A stretch of DNA of 64,000 nucleotides from Bradyrhizobium valentinum. Its GTDB lineage: Bacteria; Pseudomonadota; Alphaproteobacteria; Rhizobiales; Xanthobacteraceae. The stretch spans positions 158,692 to 222,691 of the forward strand of contig NZ_LLXX01000119.1 of NCBI RefSeq assembly GCF_001440405.1, in the 5' to 3' direction. Each line of letters starts with the position of its first letter. The first letter of the stretch is position 1. The notes beneath the pieces are model-generated. The model saw only the letters and a program-made list of their open reading frames with translations, was not told the DNA's origin and did not search any database. The position numbers and the translations under genes are program-made. This document shows, piece by piece, positions 55,190 through 63,022 of the stretch.

Positions 55190-55918
55190 TCAGCCGCTCC
55201 TTGCGCGGACGCCGGAAGCTTCGGCTCCGAAATTTTGCGCAAAGCGGGCCTGCGAACGCGCCAGGTGCTCGCGCATCGTCACGCGGGCCGCGTCCGGATC
55301 ATGTGCGGCAATGGCATCGCGGATCGCCCGGTGCTCGGCCAGCGCCGCATTCCAGGATTCCGGATTCTCGAAATAGTGCGCGAGCTTGGCGAAGTAGGGA
55401 TTGAGCCGCTGGTCGAACAGCTCGCCGACCACACGGACCAGCACCGCGTTGTCGAGACAGCCGGCCACCGCGACATGAAACGCGCGGTCATGGATCATCG
55501 AGGCTTCGCCGGGATGCTGCACGGTGGCCATCGCATCCAGCGAAGCGTCGATGCGCGCGATGTCTTCAGGTGTCGCTACCCGCGCCGCCTGTTCGGCGAT
55601 GGCGCCTTCGAGGAATTCGCGCGCACGCAGCAGTTCGAACGGGCCTTCGATCTCGGCCGCCGCCGGCAAGGGAGGCGCGAGCGCCGCGGGTTCACTGACA
55701 TAAATTCCAGAACCGACGCGAATCCGGACCCGGCCCTCGACTTCCAGGGCAATCAGCGCTTCGCGTACCGTCGGCCGCGACACCTTCAACTGTTCGGCTA
55801 GATCGCGTTCGGTCGGAAGCCGGCTGCCCACGCGGTATTCGCCGCTGTCGATCAATGCGCGGAGCTGATCGGCAACCTGGCGATAAAGGCGTCGCGCTTC
55901 CACGGCTTCGAGCGGCAC
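55190..55918 (-). CDS. GntR-family (FadR subfamily) regulator, UxuR/ExuR-like
   Basis: A 242-residue regulator. The winged helix is RLYRQVADQLRALIDSGEYRVGSRLPTERDLAEQLKVSRPTVREALIALEVEGRVRIRVGSG, close to UxuR/ExuR-type proteins; the FCD domain has FELLRAREFLEGAIAEQAAR and FHVAVAGCLDN. It is the first gene of the leftward hexuronate operon (81 bp before dctP) and divergent from uxuB, so it likely represses both sides. Confidence 0.93.
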   Translation of the reverse strand: MPLEAVEARRLYRQVADQLRALIDSGEYRVGSRLPTERDLAEQLKVSRPTVREALIALEVEGRVRIRVGSGIYVSEPAALAPPLPAAAEIEGPFELLRAREFLEGAIAEQAARVATPEDIARIDASLDAMATVQHPGEASMIHDRAFHVAVAGCLDNAVLVRVVGELFDQRLNPYFAKLAHYFENPESWNAALAEHRAIRDAIAAHDPDAARVTMREHLARSQARFAQNFGAEASGVRARSG

Positions 55919-55978
55919 GCTCGGCTCCTCCCTGACGATCCCCTTAAGTGAATCGATTTTTCTTGCTTTGGTCGGGCC

Positions 55979-56017
55979 AAGGCCAATAAATCCGGAACAT
56001 TGGCCTTACCAATTGAC
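55979..56017. promoter_or_regulatory. Putative UxuR-like operators in the divergent hexuronate promoter
   Basis: Two overlapping inverted repeats: AAGGCCAAT (55979-55987) with ATTGGCCTT (55999-56007), a perfect 9-bp pair with 11-bp spacer; and ATTGG (55999-56003) with CCAAT (56009-56013), a FadR-type pattern. It lies between GntR (leftward) and uxuB (rightward), 26 bp before the uxuB start, so binding would block the uxuB promoter. Confidence 0.7.
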
Positions 56018-56042
56018 CAAAGATTGATAGATTGGGCTCCTC

Positions 56043-57563
56043 ATGTCAAGCGACCCGGCCAAAGTCCCGGTTTCCGGCACGAAAGACGGCGATTTCCGTC
56101 TCTCGAATGCCACCCTGCATCGGCTTCCGGACCAGATCCGGCGTCCGGCCTATGACCGCTCGCGCGTCACGCCGGGCATCGTTCATCTCGGAATTGGCGC
56201 GTTCCACCGAGCACATCAGGCGGTGGTTATCGACGACCTCCTTGCAGGCGGCGCGACGGATTGGGGAATCGTCGGGGCCAGCCTGCGCAGTCCGGAAACG
56301 CACGACGCCCTCGCCCCGCAGGATGGCCTCTACACGCTCGCCGTTCGCTCCGGCGCAGGTACCAATCACCGGATCGTCGGCTCGGTCCTCGCCACAGAAG
56401 TCGCCAAGGAGAAGCCCGGACAGTTGGTCGCGCGCCTGGCTAACCCGGCCACGCGCATCGTCTCGCTGACGGTTACCGAGAAAGGCTACTGTCATACGCC
56501 GCAAACCGGCGATCTGGATGAGAGCCATCCCGACATCGTTCATGACCTGCAGAATCCGGGCACGCCGCGCTCGGCCGTCGGATTCCTGGTGGCCGCGCTC
56601 GCGCGCAGACGGATTGCAGGCGCAGCCCCCTTCACCGTTTTGTCCTGCGACAATCTCTCCGCCAACGGTCATACCGTCGGGCGCATCGTGACGCAGTTCG
56701 CAGCCTTACGATCGCGAAATCTCGCCAAATGGATTGAAGCCGAAGTGGCCTTCCCGTCGACGATGGTCGACCGGATCGTGCCGGAGACGACGGAGGCCGA
56801 CCGTGCCGCGGTTTCGTCCGCGCTCGGCATGACCGACGCATGGCCCGTGGTCACAGAGCCGTTCACGCAATGGATCGTCGAAGATCGCTTTCCGGCCGGA
56901 CGGCCGGACTTCGCGGCTGCAGGCGTGCAACTGGTTTCCGACGTGACGCCATTCGAACACATGAAGCTGCGGCTGCTCAACGCCAGCCACTCGGCGCTGG
57001 CCTATCTCGGCTATCTCGCAGGCTTTGAGACCATCGCGGCCGCGATGACCGACGAGCGCTTTGCGGCATTTGCGCTGCAGGTGATGCAAGACGCGGCGCC
57101 GACGCTCGCGATGCCCGAAGGGACGGATCTGGCAGCCTATAGCGCATCGCTGCTGCAACGCTTTTCCAACCCGGCCCTGCATCATCGCACCTGGCAGATC
57201 GCGATGGACGGGTCGCAGAAACTGCCGCAACGGCTGCTCGCCACCATGCAGGACCGGCTGCGGCTGGGACTGCCGATCGATACCCATTCGCTCGCGGTTG
57301 CCGGCTGGATGCGCTACGTGACCGGGACCGACGAGCAGGGACGCACGATCGACGTGCGCGATCCGCTTGCAGCGAAGCTGAAGGCCATTGCCGAGAGCAC
57401 CGGTCCGGTCGCGGAACGGCTTGCGCCGGCGTTGCTGGAAGTCGAGCCCATCTTTGGCGTGTTAGGTGCTGATCCTCGCCTGCGTAGCGCGGTCACCGGG
57501 GCGCTCACTAAACTCTACGCACTCGGTGCACGTCAGGCGGTGCAGACGTTTCAGGCAGCATGA
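56043..57563 (+). CDS. uxuB: Fructuronate reductase / mannitol dehydrogenase family
   Basis: A 506-residue long-chain polyol dehydrogenase. N-terminal Rossmann motif IVHLGIGAFHRAHQAVVID near residue 45; SLTVTEKGYCHTP; catalytic Lys-Asn-His cluster in FEHMKLRLLNASHSALAYLGYLAG near residue 305. It reduces D-fructuronate to D-mannonate, the substrate of UxuA in the divergent operon. The start at 56043 is 26 bp after the operator. Confidence 0.93.
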   Translation: MSSDPAKVPVSGTKDGDFRLSNATLHRLPDQIRRPAYDRSRVTPGIVHLGIGAFHRAHQAVVIDDLLAGGATDWGIVGASLRSPETHDALAPQDGLYTLAVRSGAGTNHRIVGSVLATEVAKEKPGQLVARLANPATRIVSLTVTEKGYCHTPQTGDLDESHPDIVHDLQNPGTPRSAVGFLVAALARRRIAGAAPFTVLSCDNLSANGHTVGRIVTQFAALRSRNLAKWIEAEVAFPSTMVDRIVPETTEADRAAVSSALGMTDAWPVVTEPFTQWIVEDRFPAGRPDFAAAGVQLVSDVTPFEHMKLRLLNASHSALAYLGYLAGFETIAAAMTDERFAAFALQVMQDAAPTLAMPEGTDLAAYSASLLQRFSNPALHHRTWQIAMDGSQKLPQRLLATMQDRLRLGLPIDTHSLAVAGWMRYVTGTDEQGRTIDVRDPLAAKLKAIAESTGPVAERLAPALLEVEPIFGVLGADPRLRSAVTGALTKLYALGARQAVQTFQAA

Positions 57564-57632
57564 TTGGTAGGTCAGAACCATCTGGTGGCAAGGCCACATC
57601 GCGACCGCCGTTCATTTCGGAACGTCAGCAGG

Positions 57633-58484
57633 CTACGGCGACAACAAGATCCTGGTGAGTTGGTGACGGGGATCGGCGAGCCCGTCGATGACATCAAAAT
57701 GATGCCGGCCGGGTTCTTCAATCAGGCAGGTTTTCGCGCCGAGCCCGGTCCAGATGTTGGCGAGGAGCGCGTTCTGGCGGACGAATTCCGGGCGCTCGGC
57801 GCTGCCGACCCAGCACGTCACACGTGCATTCTGCATCGGCTCCAGCAATGCGGGGCTTTCCACGAGCGCCTCGGCCTCGTCGATCCGAAGGTCCGTGTTC
57901 ATGGCTGCCTTCATCAGCGGACGAAGGTCATGAACGCCGGAAATGGAGACGGTGTGGCTGATGCGCGCCCGGACATTGTCCGCGAGCGGCGACGTCGCCG
58001 AAATCATGCGTGTCACCAGATGCCCGCCGGCGGAGTGGCCGGCCAGAAAAAGCGGGCCTTCGACCATCGCGGCGGCGCGCTCGACGGCCGCGGCAATTTC
58101 GCGCGTGATCTCGGAGATGCGCACAGCCGGGCACAGCGTGTAAGAGGGCATCGCCACCGCATAGCCGCTTTCAACCGATCCGCGCGCGAGATGCGACCAA
58201 AAGCTCTTGTCGAGCGCCTTCCAGAATCCGCCATGGACGAAGACGACCAGGCCCTTTGGCCGGCCTTCCGGTCCAAAGAGATCGAAGCGGTTTCGTGCGC
58301 GCTCACCATAGTGGACGTCGAGCGTCGCGCGGCCGCTGCCATGGAGTGCGTCGCGATAGGCCTGCGCGGGTTGCACCCATGCGGCCGGCCAGCGTTCGCC
58401 GCCCGGAATGTTCGGAGCATTCGCATAGGCGTCGTTCCAGTCGGAAATCTGATGAAAAATCACGCGCTTCGGTTTCCATTCCAT
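57633..58484 (-). CDS. Kynurenine formamidase-like alpha/beta hydrolase
   Basis: A 283-residue hydrolase of the AFMID-like family. The start at 58484 gives MEWKPKRVIFHQISDWNDAYANAPNIPGGERWP; the oxyanion motif is HGGFWKALDKSFWSHLA, the nucleophile is Ser in GHSAGGHL, and a late HHFDVIDGL supplies His. Hydrolyses N-formylkynurenine to kynurenine. It is not the metal-dependent KynB type. Divergent from kynU-kynA with a shared control region, so it fills the middle step of the same pathway. Confidence 0.85.
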   Translation of the reverse strand: MEWKPKRVIFHQISDWNDAYANAPNIPGGERWPAAWVQPAQAYRDALHGSGRATLDVHYGERARNRFDLFGPEGRPKGLVVFVHGGFWKALDKSFWSHLARGSVESGYAVAMPSYTLCPAVRISEITREIAAAVERAAAMVEGPLFLAGHSAGGHLVTRMISATSPLADNVRARISHTVSISGVHDLRPLMKAAMNTDLRIDEAEALVESPALLEPMQNARVTCWVGSAERPEFVRQNALLANIWTGLGAKTCLIEEPGRHHFDVIDGLADPRHQLTRILLSP

Positions 58485-58561
58485 CCTGTGGGCCGGGCCG
58501 ATGTCCGATCGATGCCCGCAGGCAACCAGTCTATACCGAGAAGAGCAACTCCCGCCCATAA

Positions 58562-58577
58562 ATTTCAAGCTTGAAAT
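58562..58577. promoter_or_regulatory. Perfect 16-bp palindrome in the kynurenine divergent promoter
   Basis: ATTTCAAGCTTGAAAT is fully self-complementary. It lies 78 bp upstream of the formamidase start and 50 bp before the kynU start. It shares the core TTTxAAGCTTxAAA with the palindrome upstream of the CoA ligase at 62925-62936. Confidence 0.75.
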
Positions 58578-58626
58578 AATCGATGGCCATGCGAATAATT
58601 CCAGGGGGCGTGGACCAGGGAAAGAC

Positions 58627-59820
58627 ATGACCGATTTCACGCGAACAAAATCCCTGTTCGCCATCCCGGATGGCGTGATCTATCTGGACGGCAATTCGCT
58701 CGGTCCCCTGCCGGTTGCAGCCGCCGATCGCGTCGGCCGCATGATGTCGGAGGAATGGGGCAAGCATCTCATCAAGGGCTGGAACGTCGCCGGGTGGATG
58801 ACGCAGCCGCGGCGTGTCGGCGACCGTATCGGCCGATTGATCGGCGCTGCCCACGGGACGGTGGTGGTGGGCGATACGCTGTCCATCAAAGTCTACCAGG
58901 CGCTGGCCTCGGCGCTCGAGCTCAATCCGTCGCGGCGCGTGGTCCTGTCGGACACCGGCAACTTTCCTTCCGATCTCTACATCGCCGGCGGTCTGCTTGA
59001 ATCGCTCGACCGTGGCTACGAGTTGAAGGTCGTGGCCCCCGAAGACGTCGAAGCCGCCATCGACAAGACGATCGCGGTGCTGATGCTGACCGAGGTCGAC
59101 TATCGCACCGGCCGGCTGCACGACATGGGCGCGCTGACGCGCAGGGCGCATGCCGCCGGCGCGTTGACGGTCTGGGATCTGGCGCATTCCGCGGGCGCGA
59201 TTCCGGTCGAATTGGAAGGTGCCGAAGCCGATTTCGCGGTCGGCTGCACCTACAAATATCTCAATGCCGGTCCTGGCGCGCCGGCCTTCATCTATGTAGC
59301 GCCGAAGCACGCCGATACGGCGCGGCCGGCGCTTTCCGGTTGGATGGGTCATCACGCGCCCTTTGCCTTTGACCTCGACTATCGGGCCGGTCCGGGCATT
59401 GAGCGAATGCGGGTGGGTACGCCTCCGATCATTGCGATGGCCGCGCTCGACGCCGCCCTCGACGTCTGGGACGGCGTCAGCATGACCGACGTGCGTCATG
59501 CATCGATCGCGCTCGCCGACCTGTTCATCCGCGAAGTCGAAGCACGCTGTCCCGAACTGACGCTGGCTTCGCCGCGGGACGCAAAGCGGCGCGGCAGCCA
59601 GGTTTCATTTCGTCACCCGGACGGCTACGCGATCATGCAGGCGCTGATCGCGCGCGACGTGATAGGCGACTTCCGCACGCCGGACATGATGCGCTTCGGC
59701 TTTACGCCGCTCTACATCGGAGCAGCCGAGGTTCGCGCGGCAGTCGACGTCATCGCCGACGTCTTGACCAATCGCCGCTGGGATACCGCGGACTACCGCA
59801 AAAAGGCGCTTGTGACATGA
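58627..59820 (+). CDS. kynU: Kynureninase
   Basis: A 397-residue PLP enzyme cleaving kynurenine to anthranilate and alanine. Visible: [11 protein letters not shown] at the N-terminus, [17 protein letters not shown], the phosphate loop, [15 protein letters not shown] with the Asp, and the Schiff-base Lys in [13 protein letters not shown]; the later [12 protein letters not shown] and [10 protein letters not shown] are also conserved. Start at 58627 (MTDFTRTK) is used in place of an earlier frame start at 58501. Its stop overlaps the tryptophan dioxygenase start (ATGA, 59817-59820). Confidence 0.96.
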   Translation: MTDFTRTKSLFAIPDGVIYLDGNSLGPLPVAAADRVGRMMSEEWGKHLIKGWNVAGWMTQPRRVGDRIGRLIGAAHGTVVVGDTLSIKVYQALASALELNPSRRVVLSDTGNFPSDLYIAGGLLESLDRGYELKVVAPEDVEAAIDKTIAVLMLTEVDYRTGRLHDMGALTRRAHAAGALTVWDLAHSAGAIPVELEGAEADFAVGCTYKYLNAGPGAPAFIYVAPKHADTARPALSGWMGHHAPFAFDLDYRAGPGIERMRVGTPPIIAMAALDAALDVWDGVSMTDVRHASIALADLFIREVEARCPELTLASPRDAKRRGSQVSFRHPDGYAIMQALIARDVIGDFRTPDMMRFGFTPLYIGAAEVRAAVDVIADVLTNRRWDTADYRKKALVT

Positions 59821-60656
59821 CTGGCAAGCCCGACGAATCTTCGCGTGAGGGAGCCCAGATGTCGTTCGAAGGGCGCATGTCCTACAGCGATTATCTGCAT
59901 CTGGAACGTGTTCTGGACGCGCAAGAGCCGCTTTCGGACGCGCATGACGAACTGCTGTTCATCATCCAGCACCAGACTTCCGAACTCTGGATGAAGCTGG
60001 CCATCCACGAAATCCGTTCCGCCATCAAGGCGATCTGCCACGACCAGTTGCATCCCGCCTTCAAGATGCTGTCGCGCATAGCCCGGATCTTCGAGCAGCT
60101 CAATACCGCCTGGGACGTGTTGCGGACGATGACACCCAGCGAATACACCGAGTTTCGCGATCAACTCGGGCAGTCCTCGGGTTTCCAGTCATACCAGTAC
60201 CGCGCGATCGAGTTCCTCGCCGGCAATCGCAATTTGGCGCTGCTTGGCCCGCACGCCCACCGCGCCGACATCATGGCGAAGCTCGAGGAAATTCTCGCTG
60301 AGCCGAGCCTCTATGACGAGGCGCTACTGCTGCTGGCGCGCAATGGTTTTGACATCGGCGAAGACGCACGCCGAACCGACTGGCGCGTCAACCGCACGCC
60401 AAACGACGAGGTTTTGGAGGCCTGGAAGACCGTCTATGCGTCGCCGGCGAAACACTGGATGCTCTACGAGCTTGCGGAAAAGCTGGTCGATTTCGAAGAC
60501 TATTTCCGCCGCTGGCGCTTCAACCACGTCACGACGGTCGAGCGCATCATCGGCCTGAAGCGCGGAACCGGCGGCACGTCGGGCGTCTCCTACTTGCGCA
60601 AGATGCTCGAGGTCGAACTTTTTCCGGAACTCTGGAAGTTGAGAACAGAGCTCTAA
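59817..60656 (+). CDS. kynA: Tryptophan 2,3-dioxygenase
   Basis: A 279-residue haem enzyme that opens the indole ring to N-formylkynurenine. Motifs: [18 protein letters not shown] with the distal His, [17 protein letters not shown] with Tyr and Arg at the substrate carboxylate, and [27 protein letters not shown] with the proximal haem His. It starts at 59817 within the kynU stop; a second in-frame ATG at residue 15 ([19 protein letters not shown]) gives the more usual N-terminus. Second gene of the kynU-kynA pair. Confidence 0.97.
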   Translation: MTGKPDESSREGAQMSFEGRMSYSDYLHLERVLDAQEPLSDAHDELLFIIQHQTSELWMKLAIHEIRSAIKAICHDQLHPAFKMLSRIARIFEQLNTAWDVLRTMTPSEYTEFRDQLGQSSGFQSYQYRAIEFLAGNRNLALLGPHAHRADIMAKLEEILAEPSLYDEALLLLARNGFDIGEDARRTDWRVNRTPNDEVLEAWKTVYASPAKHWMLYELAEKLVDFEDYFRRWRFNHVTTVERIIGLKRGTGGTSGVSYLRKMLEVELFPELWKLRTEL

Positions 60657-60678
60657 GACGATACCCGATAAGCGGGTT

Positions 60679-61137
60679 TCAGCGCGGCACCACGGCGGTC
60701 GCCTCGATCTCGACGCGGGCCGCCTTCTCGACCAGGCGCACCACCTGCACCAGCGCCATCGCCGGATAATGCGCGCCAAAAATCTCGCGATAGGCGCGGC
60801 CGAGCTCTTTCAGGCTCGCGAGATATTCCTCGATGTCGATGACATACCAGGTTAGCCGCACGAGATGCTCGGGCCTGGCGCCGCCCACGGCGAGAATCTC
60901 TGAGATGTTGGAGAGCGTCTGCCGCGCCTGCGCGACGAAGTCCGGCGCCAGATGCCCTTGCGTATCCCAGCCGATGACGCCGCCGGTCACGACAAGACGG
61001 CCTTCGGCTGCCATGCCATTGGCGTATCCTTTCGGCATCGGCCAGCCGCTCGGCTGCAGCACTTGCGGGCCCGATGACGAAGTATCGGTCTTGGGATGAG
61101 GCACCACGCTCAACGTGGGGCCTTTGGGGGCGGTCAC
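60679..61137 (-). CDS. RidA/YjgF-family protein, catalytic Arg not conserved
   Basis: A 152-residue protein with an N-terminal extension of about 25 residues, then LQPSGWPMPKGYANGMAAEGRLVVTGGVIGWDT and RQTLSNISEILAVGGARPEHLVRLTWYVID. At the position where RidA has the essential Arg105 (PARS in E. coli), this protein reads YPAMALVQVVRL, so the Arg is a Met. It is probably not a standard 2-aminoacrylate deaminase. 2-Aminomuconate deaminases belong to the same fold, but no partner enzymes of that route are visible here. Co-directional with the CoA ligase (25 bp). Confidence 0.88.
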   Translation of the reverse strand: MTAPKGPTLSVVPHPKTDTSSSGPQVLQPSGWPMPKGYANGMAAEGRLVVTGGVIGWDTQGHLAPDFVAQARQTLSNISEILAVGGARPEHLVRLTWYVIDIEEYLASLKELGRAYREIFGAHYPAMALVQVVRLVEKAARVEIEATAVVPR

Positions 61138-61162
61138 CGGCTTTTCTCCATCAGGTTAGACG

Positions 61163-62854
61163 TTATTCCGCGGCGACGCTTGGCGACGCCGGGCCGGCCG
61201 CAGCCATCTGCCTCAGCGCAAAGCGCCTTAGCTTGCCGGTTTCGGTCTTCGGCAGTTGCGCGACATACTCGATCGCACGAGGATATTTATACGGCGCAAT
61301 CGTCTGCTTGACGTGATCCTGCAACGCCTGCGTCAGCGCCGCGTCGCCCAGGGCGCCACCCGCCAGAACCACATAGGCCTTGACGATCATGCCGCGCGCC
61401 TCGTCGGGCGCGCCGACCACGCCGCATTCGGCGACCGCAGGATGCGACAGCAGCGCCGCTTCGACCTCGGGGCCTGCGATGTTGTACCCGGAGGAGACGA
61501 TCATGTCGTCCGAACGCGCGACAAAGGACAGCCGGCCGCTCGCATCGCTGACAAAGGTATCGCCGGTCAGATTCCAGCCGTCGCGCACATAGTTCGACTG
61601 CCTCTTGTCGGCGAGATAGCGGCATCCGGTCGGTCCGCGCACCGCAAGCTTGCCGACGGTATCAGGCGGCAATTCGTTCATGTCGTCGTCGACGATTTTT
61701 GCCTCGTAGCCCGTCACGGGATGTCCCGTCGTGCCCGGGACCGCATCGCCGACGCGGTTGGTAATGAAAATGTGCAGCAATTCCGTCGAGCCGATGCCAT
61801 CGAGAATGGTCTTGCCGGTCTTGCGGGTCCAGCCTTCGAACACCGGCGCCGGCAATGTCTCGCCGGCGGAAACCGCCAGCCGCAGCGACGACAGGTCGGC
61901 GCCATTATCCATCGCCGCCATCATCGCGCGATACGCGGTCGGCGAGGTGAAGCAGATCGTCGCCTTGTAGGTCTCGATGATCTTGACCATCTCGGGCGGC
62001 GACGCGTTTTCCAATAGCGTCGCCGTTGCGCCGAAGCGCAGGGGGAAGATTGCCAGCCCTCCGAGCCCGAAGGTAAAGGCCAGCGGCGGTGAGCCGACGA
62101 AAACGTCGTCCTCTGTAACGTTGAGCACTTCCCTGGCATAGCCGTCCGCAATGATCATGAGGTCGCGATGGAAATGCATCGTCGCCTTTGGCTCGCCCGT
62201 GGTGCCCGAGGTAAATCCCAGCAAGGCGACGTCGTCGCGCCCCGTCTTCACCGCGTCGAACCGGACCGGCTTGTTGAGCGCCACCCTGTCGAGCTCGGCA
62301 TCATGGTTGGACGTGCCGTCGAAATTCACCACCTGCTTCAGGAAGCGGCTGGTCTTCGCGCACGCGACCAGTTCATCGGCAATGCGGCTATCGGTCAGCG
62401 CCAGCGCAATCTCCGCCTTGTCGACGATCTTGCTCAGTTCGCCGGCGCGCAGCATCGGCATGGTGTTGACGACGACGGCACCCGCTTTTGTCGCCGCAAG
62501 CCATGCCGCGACCAGCGCCGGGTTGTTGCCGGAACGGATCAGGACGCGGTTGCCGGGCTTGACGCCGTAGTTCTCCACCAGCGCATGCGCGAGGCGGTTG
62601 GACCAGTCGGCCAGTTCCTTATAGGTGCGCTGGCGGCCGTTGCCGATCAGTGCGACCCGGTCGCCCCAGCCCTTTTCGACGATACGGTCGGTCAACTCGA
62701 CGGCAGCATTGAGATATTCCGGATATTGAAACTCGGACCGGTCGAGCAGCAGGTCCGGCCATTGCTCGAACGGCGGCAGATTGCGCCGCGTAAAATCATC
62801 GACATGGCCTGATGGGCCAAGAGACGGGGACGGGCTGGGAGTTCTATCTGACAT
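61163..62854 (-). CDS. Benzoate/2-aminobenzoate-CoA ligase-like acyl-CoA synthetase
   Basis: A 563-residue AMP-forming ligase. Motifs: TSGTTGEPKATMHFHRD (P-loop), GIGSTELLH, GWNLTGDTFVSDASGR and the C-terminal Lys in LPKTETGKLRRF. The N-terminus (FTRRNLPPFEQWPDLL) and length are those of the benzoate-CoA ligase branch. Because kynureninase next door makes anthranilate, 2-aminobenzoate is the likely substrate. It is followed by a RidA-like gene in the same transcript. The start codon is 62854. Confidence 0.87.
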   Translation of the reverse strand: MSDRTPSPSPSLGPSGHVDDFTRRNLPPFEQWPDLLLDRSEFQYPEYLNAAVELTDRIVEKGWGDRVALIGNGRQRTYKELADWSNRLAHALVENYGVKPGNRVLIRSGNNPALVAAWLAATKAGAVVVNTMPMLRAGELSKIVDKAEIALALTDSRIADELVACAKTSRFLKQVVNFDGTSNHDAELDRVALNKPVRFDAVKTGRDDVALLGFTSGTTGEPKATMHFHRDLMIIADGYAREVLNVTEDDVFVGSPPLAFTFGLGGLAIFPLRFGATATLLENASPPEMVKIIETYKATICFTSPTAYRAMMAAMDNGADLSSLRLAVSAGETLPAPVFEGWTRKTGKTILDGIGSTELLHIFITNRVGDAVPGTTGHPVTGYEAKIVDDDMNELPPDTVGKLAVRGPTGCRYLADKRQSNYVRDGWNLTGDTFVSDASGRLSFVARSDDMIVSSGYNIAGPEVEAALLSHPAVAECGVVGAPDEARGMIVKAYVVLAGGALGDAALTQALQDHVKQTIAPYKYPRAIEYVAQLPKTETGKLRRFALRQMAAAGPASPSVAAE

Positions 62855-62924
62855 TTCATCGCCTCATCAATGGAAGGCTCGAGTTCAATATCGAAGACAC
62901 CCGGCAGCTTAGCTTGCCAATCAT

Positions 62925-62936
62925 TTTAAGCTTAAA
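62925..62936. promoter_or_regulatory. Palindrome upstream of the CoA ligase
   Basis: TTTAAGCTTAAA is a perfect 12-bp palindrome extended to TTTTAAGCTTAAAG, 71 bp upstream of the ligase start, inside a 168-bp gap between the monooxygenase and ligase genes. It shares the AAGCTT core and TTT/AAA flanks with the palindrome in the kynurenine promoter (58562-58577). Confidence 0.65.
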
Positions 62937-63022
62937 GTATTTTTTCGCAAGTGCAGAATCGAGCCTGCCCCCAATAGAATGGCCGGGCGTCGCTCGCCCG
63001 GCCCGGGGAACCCGTCTTTGCC

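Noticed and set aside
53576-55801. A 741-codon open frame on the plus strand opposite the TRAP and GntR genes
   Set aside because: It is a high-GC shadow of three clear minus-strand genes; its translation is rich in Arg, His, Gly and Asp with no domain pattern.
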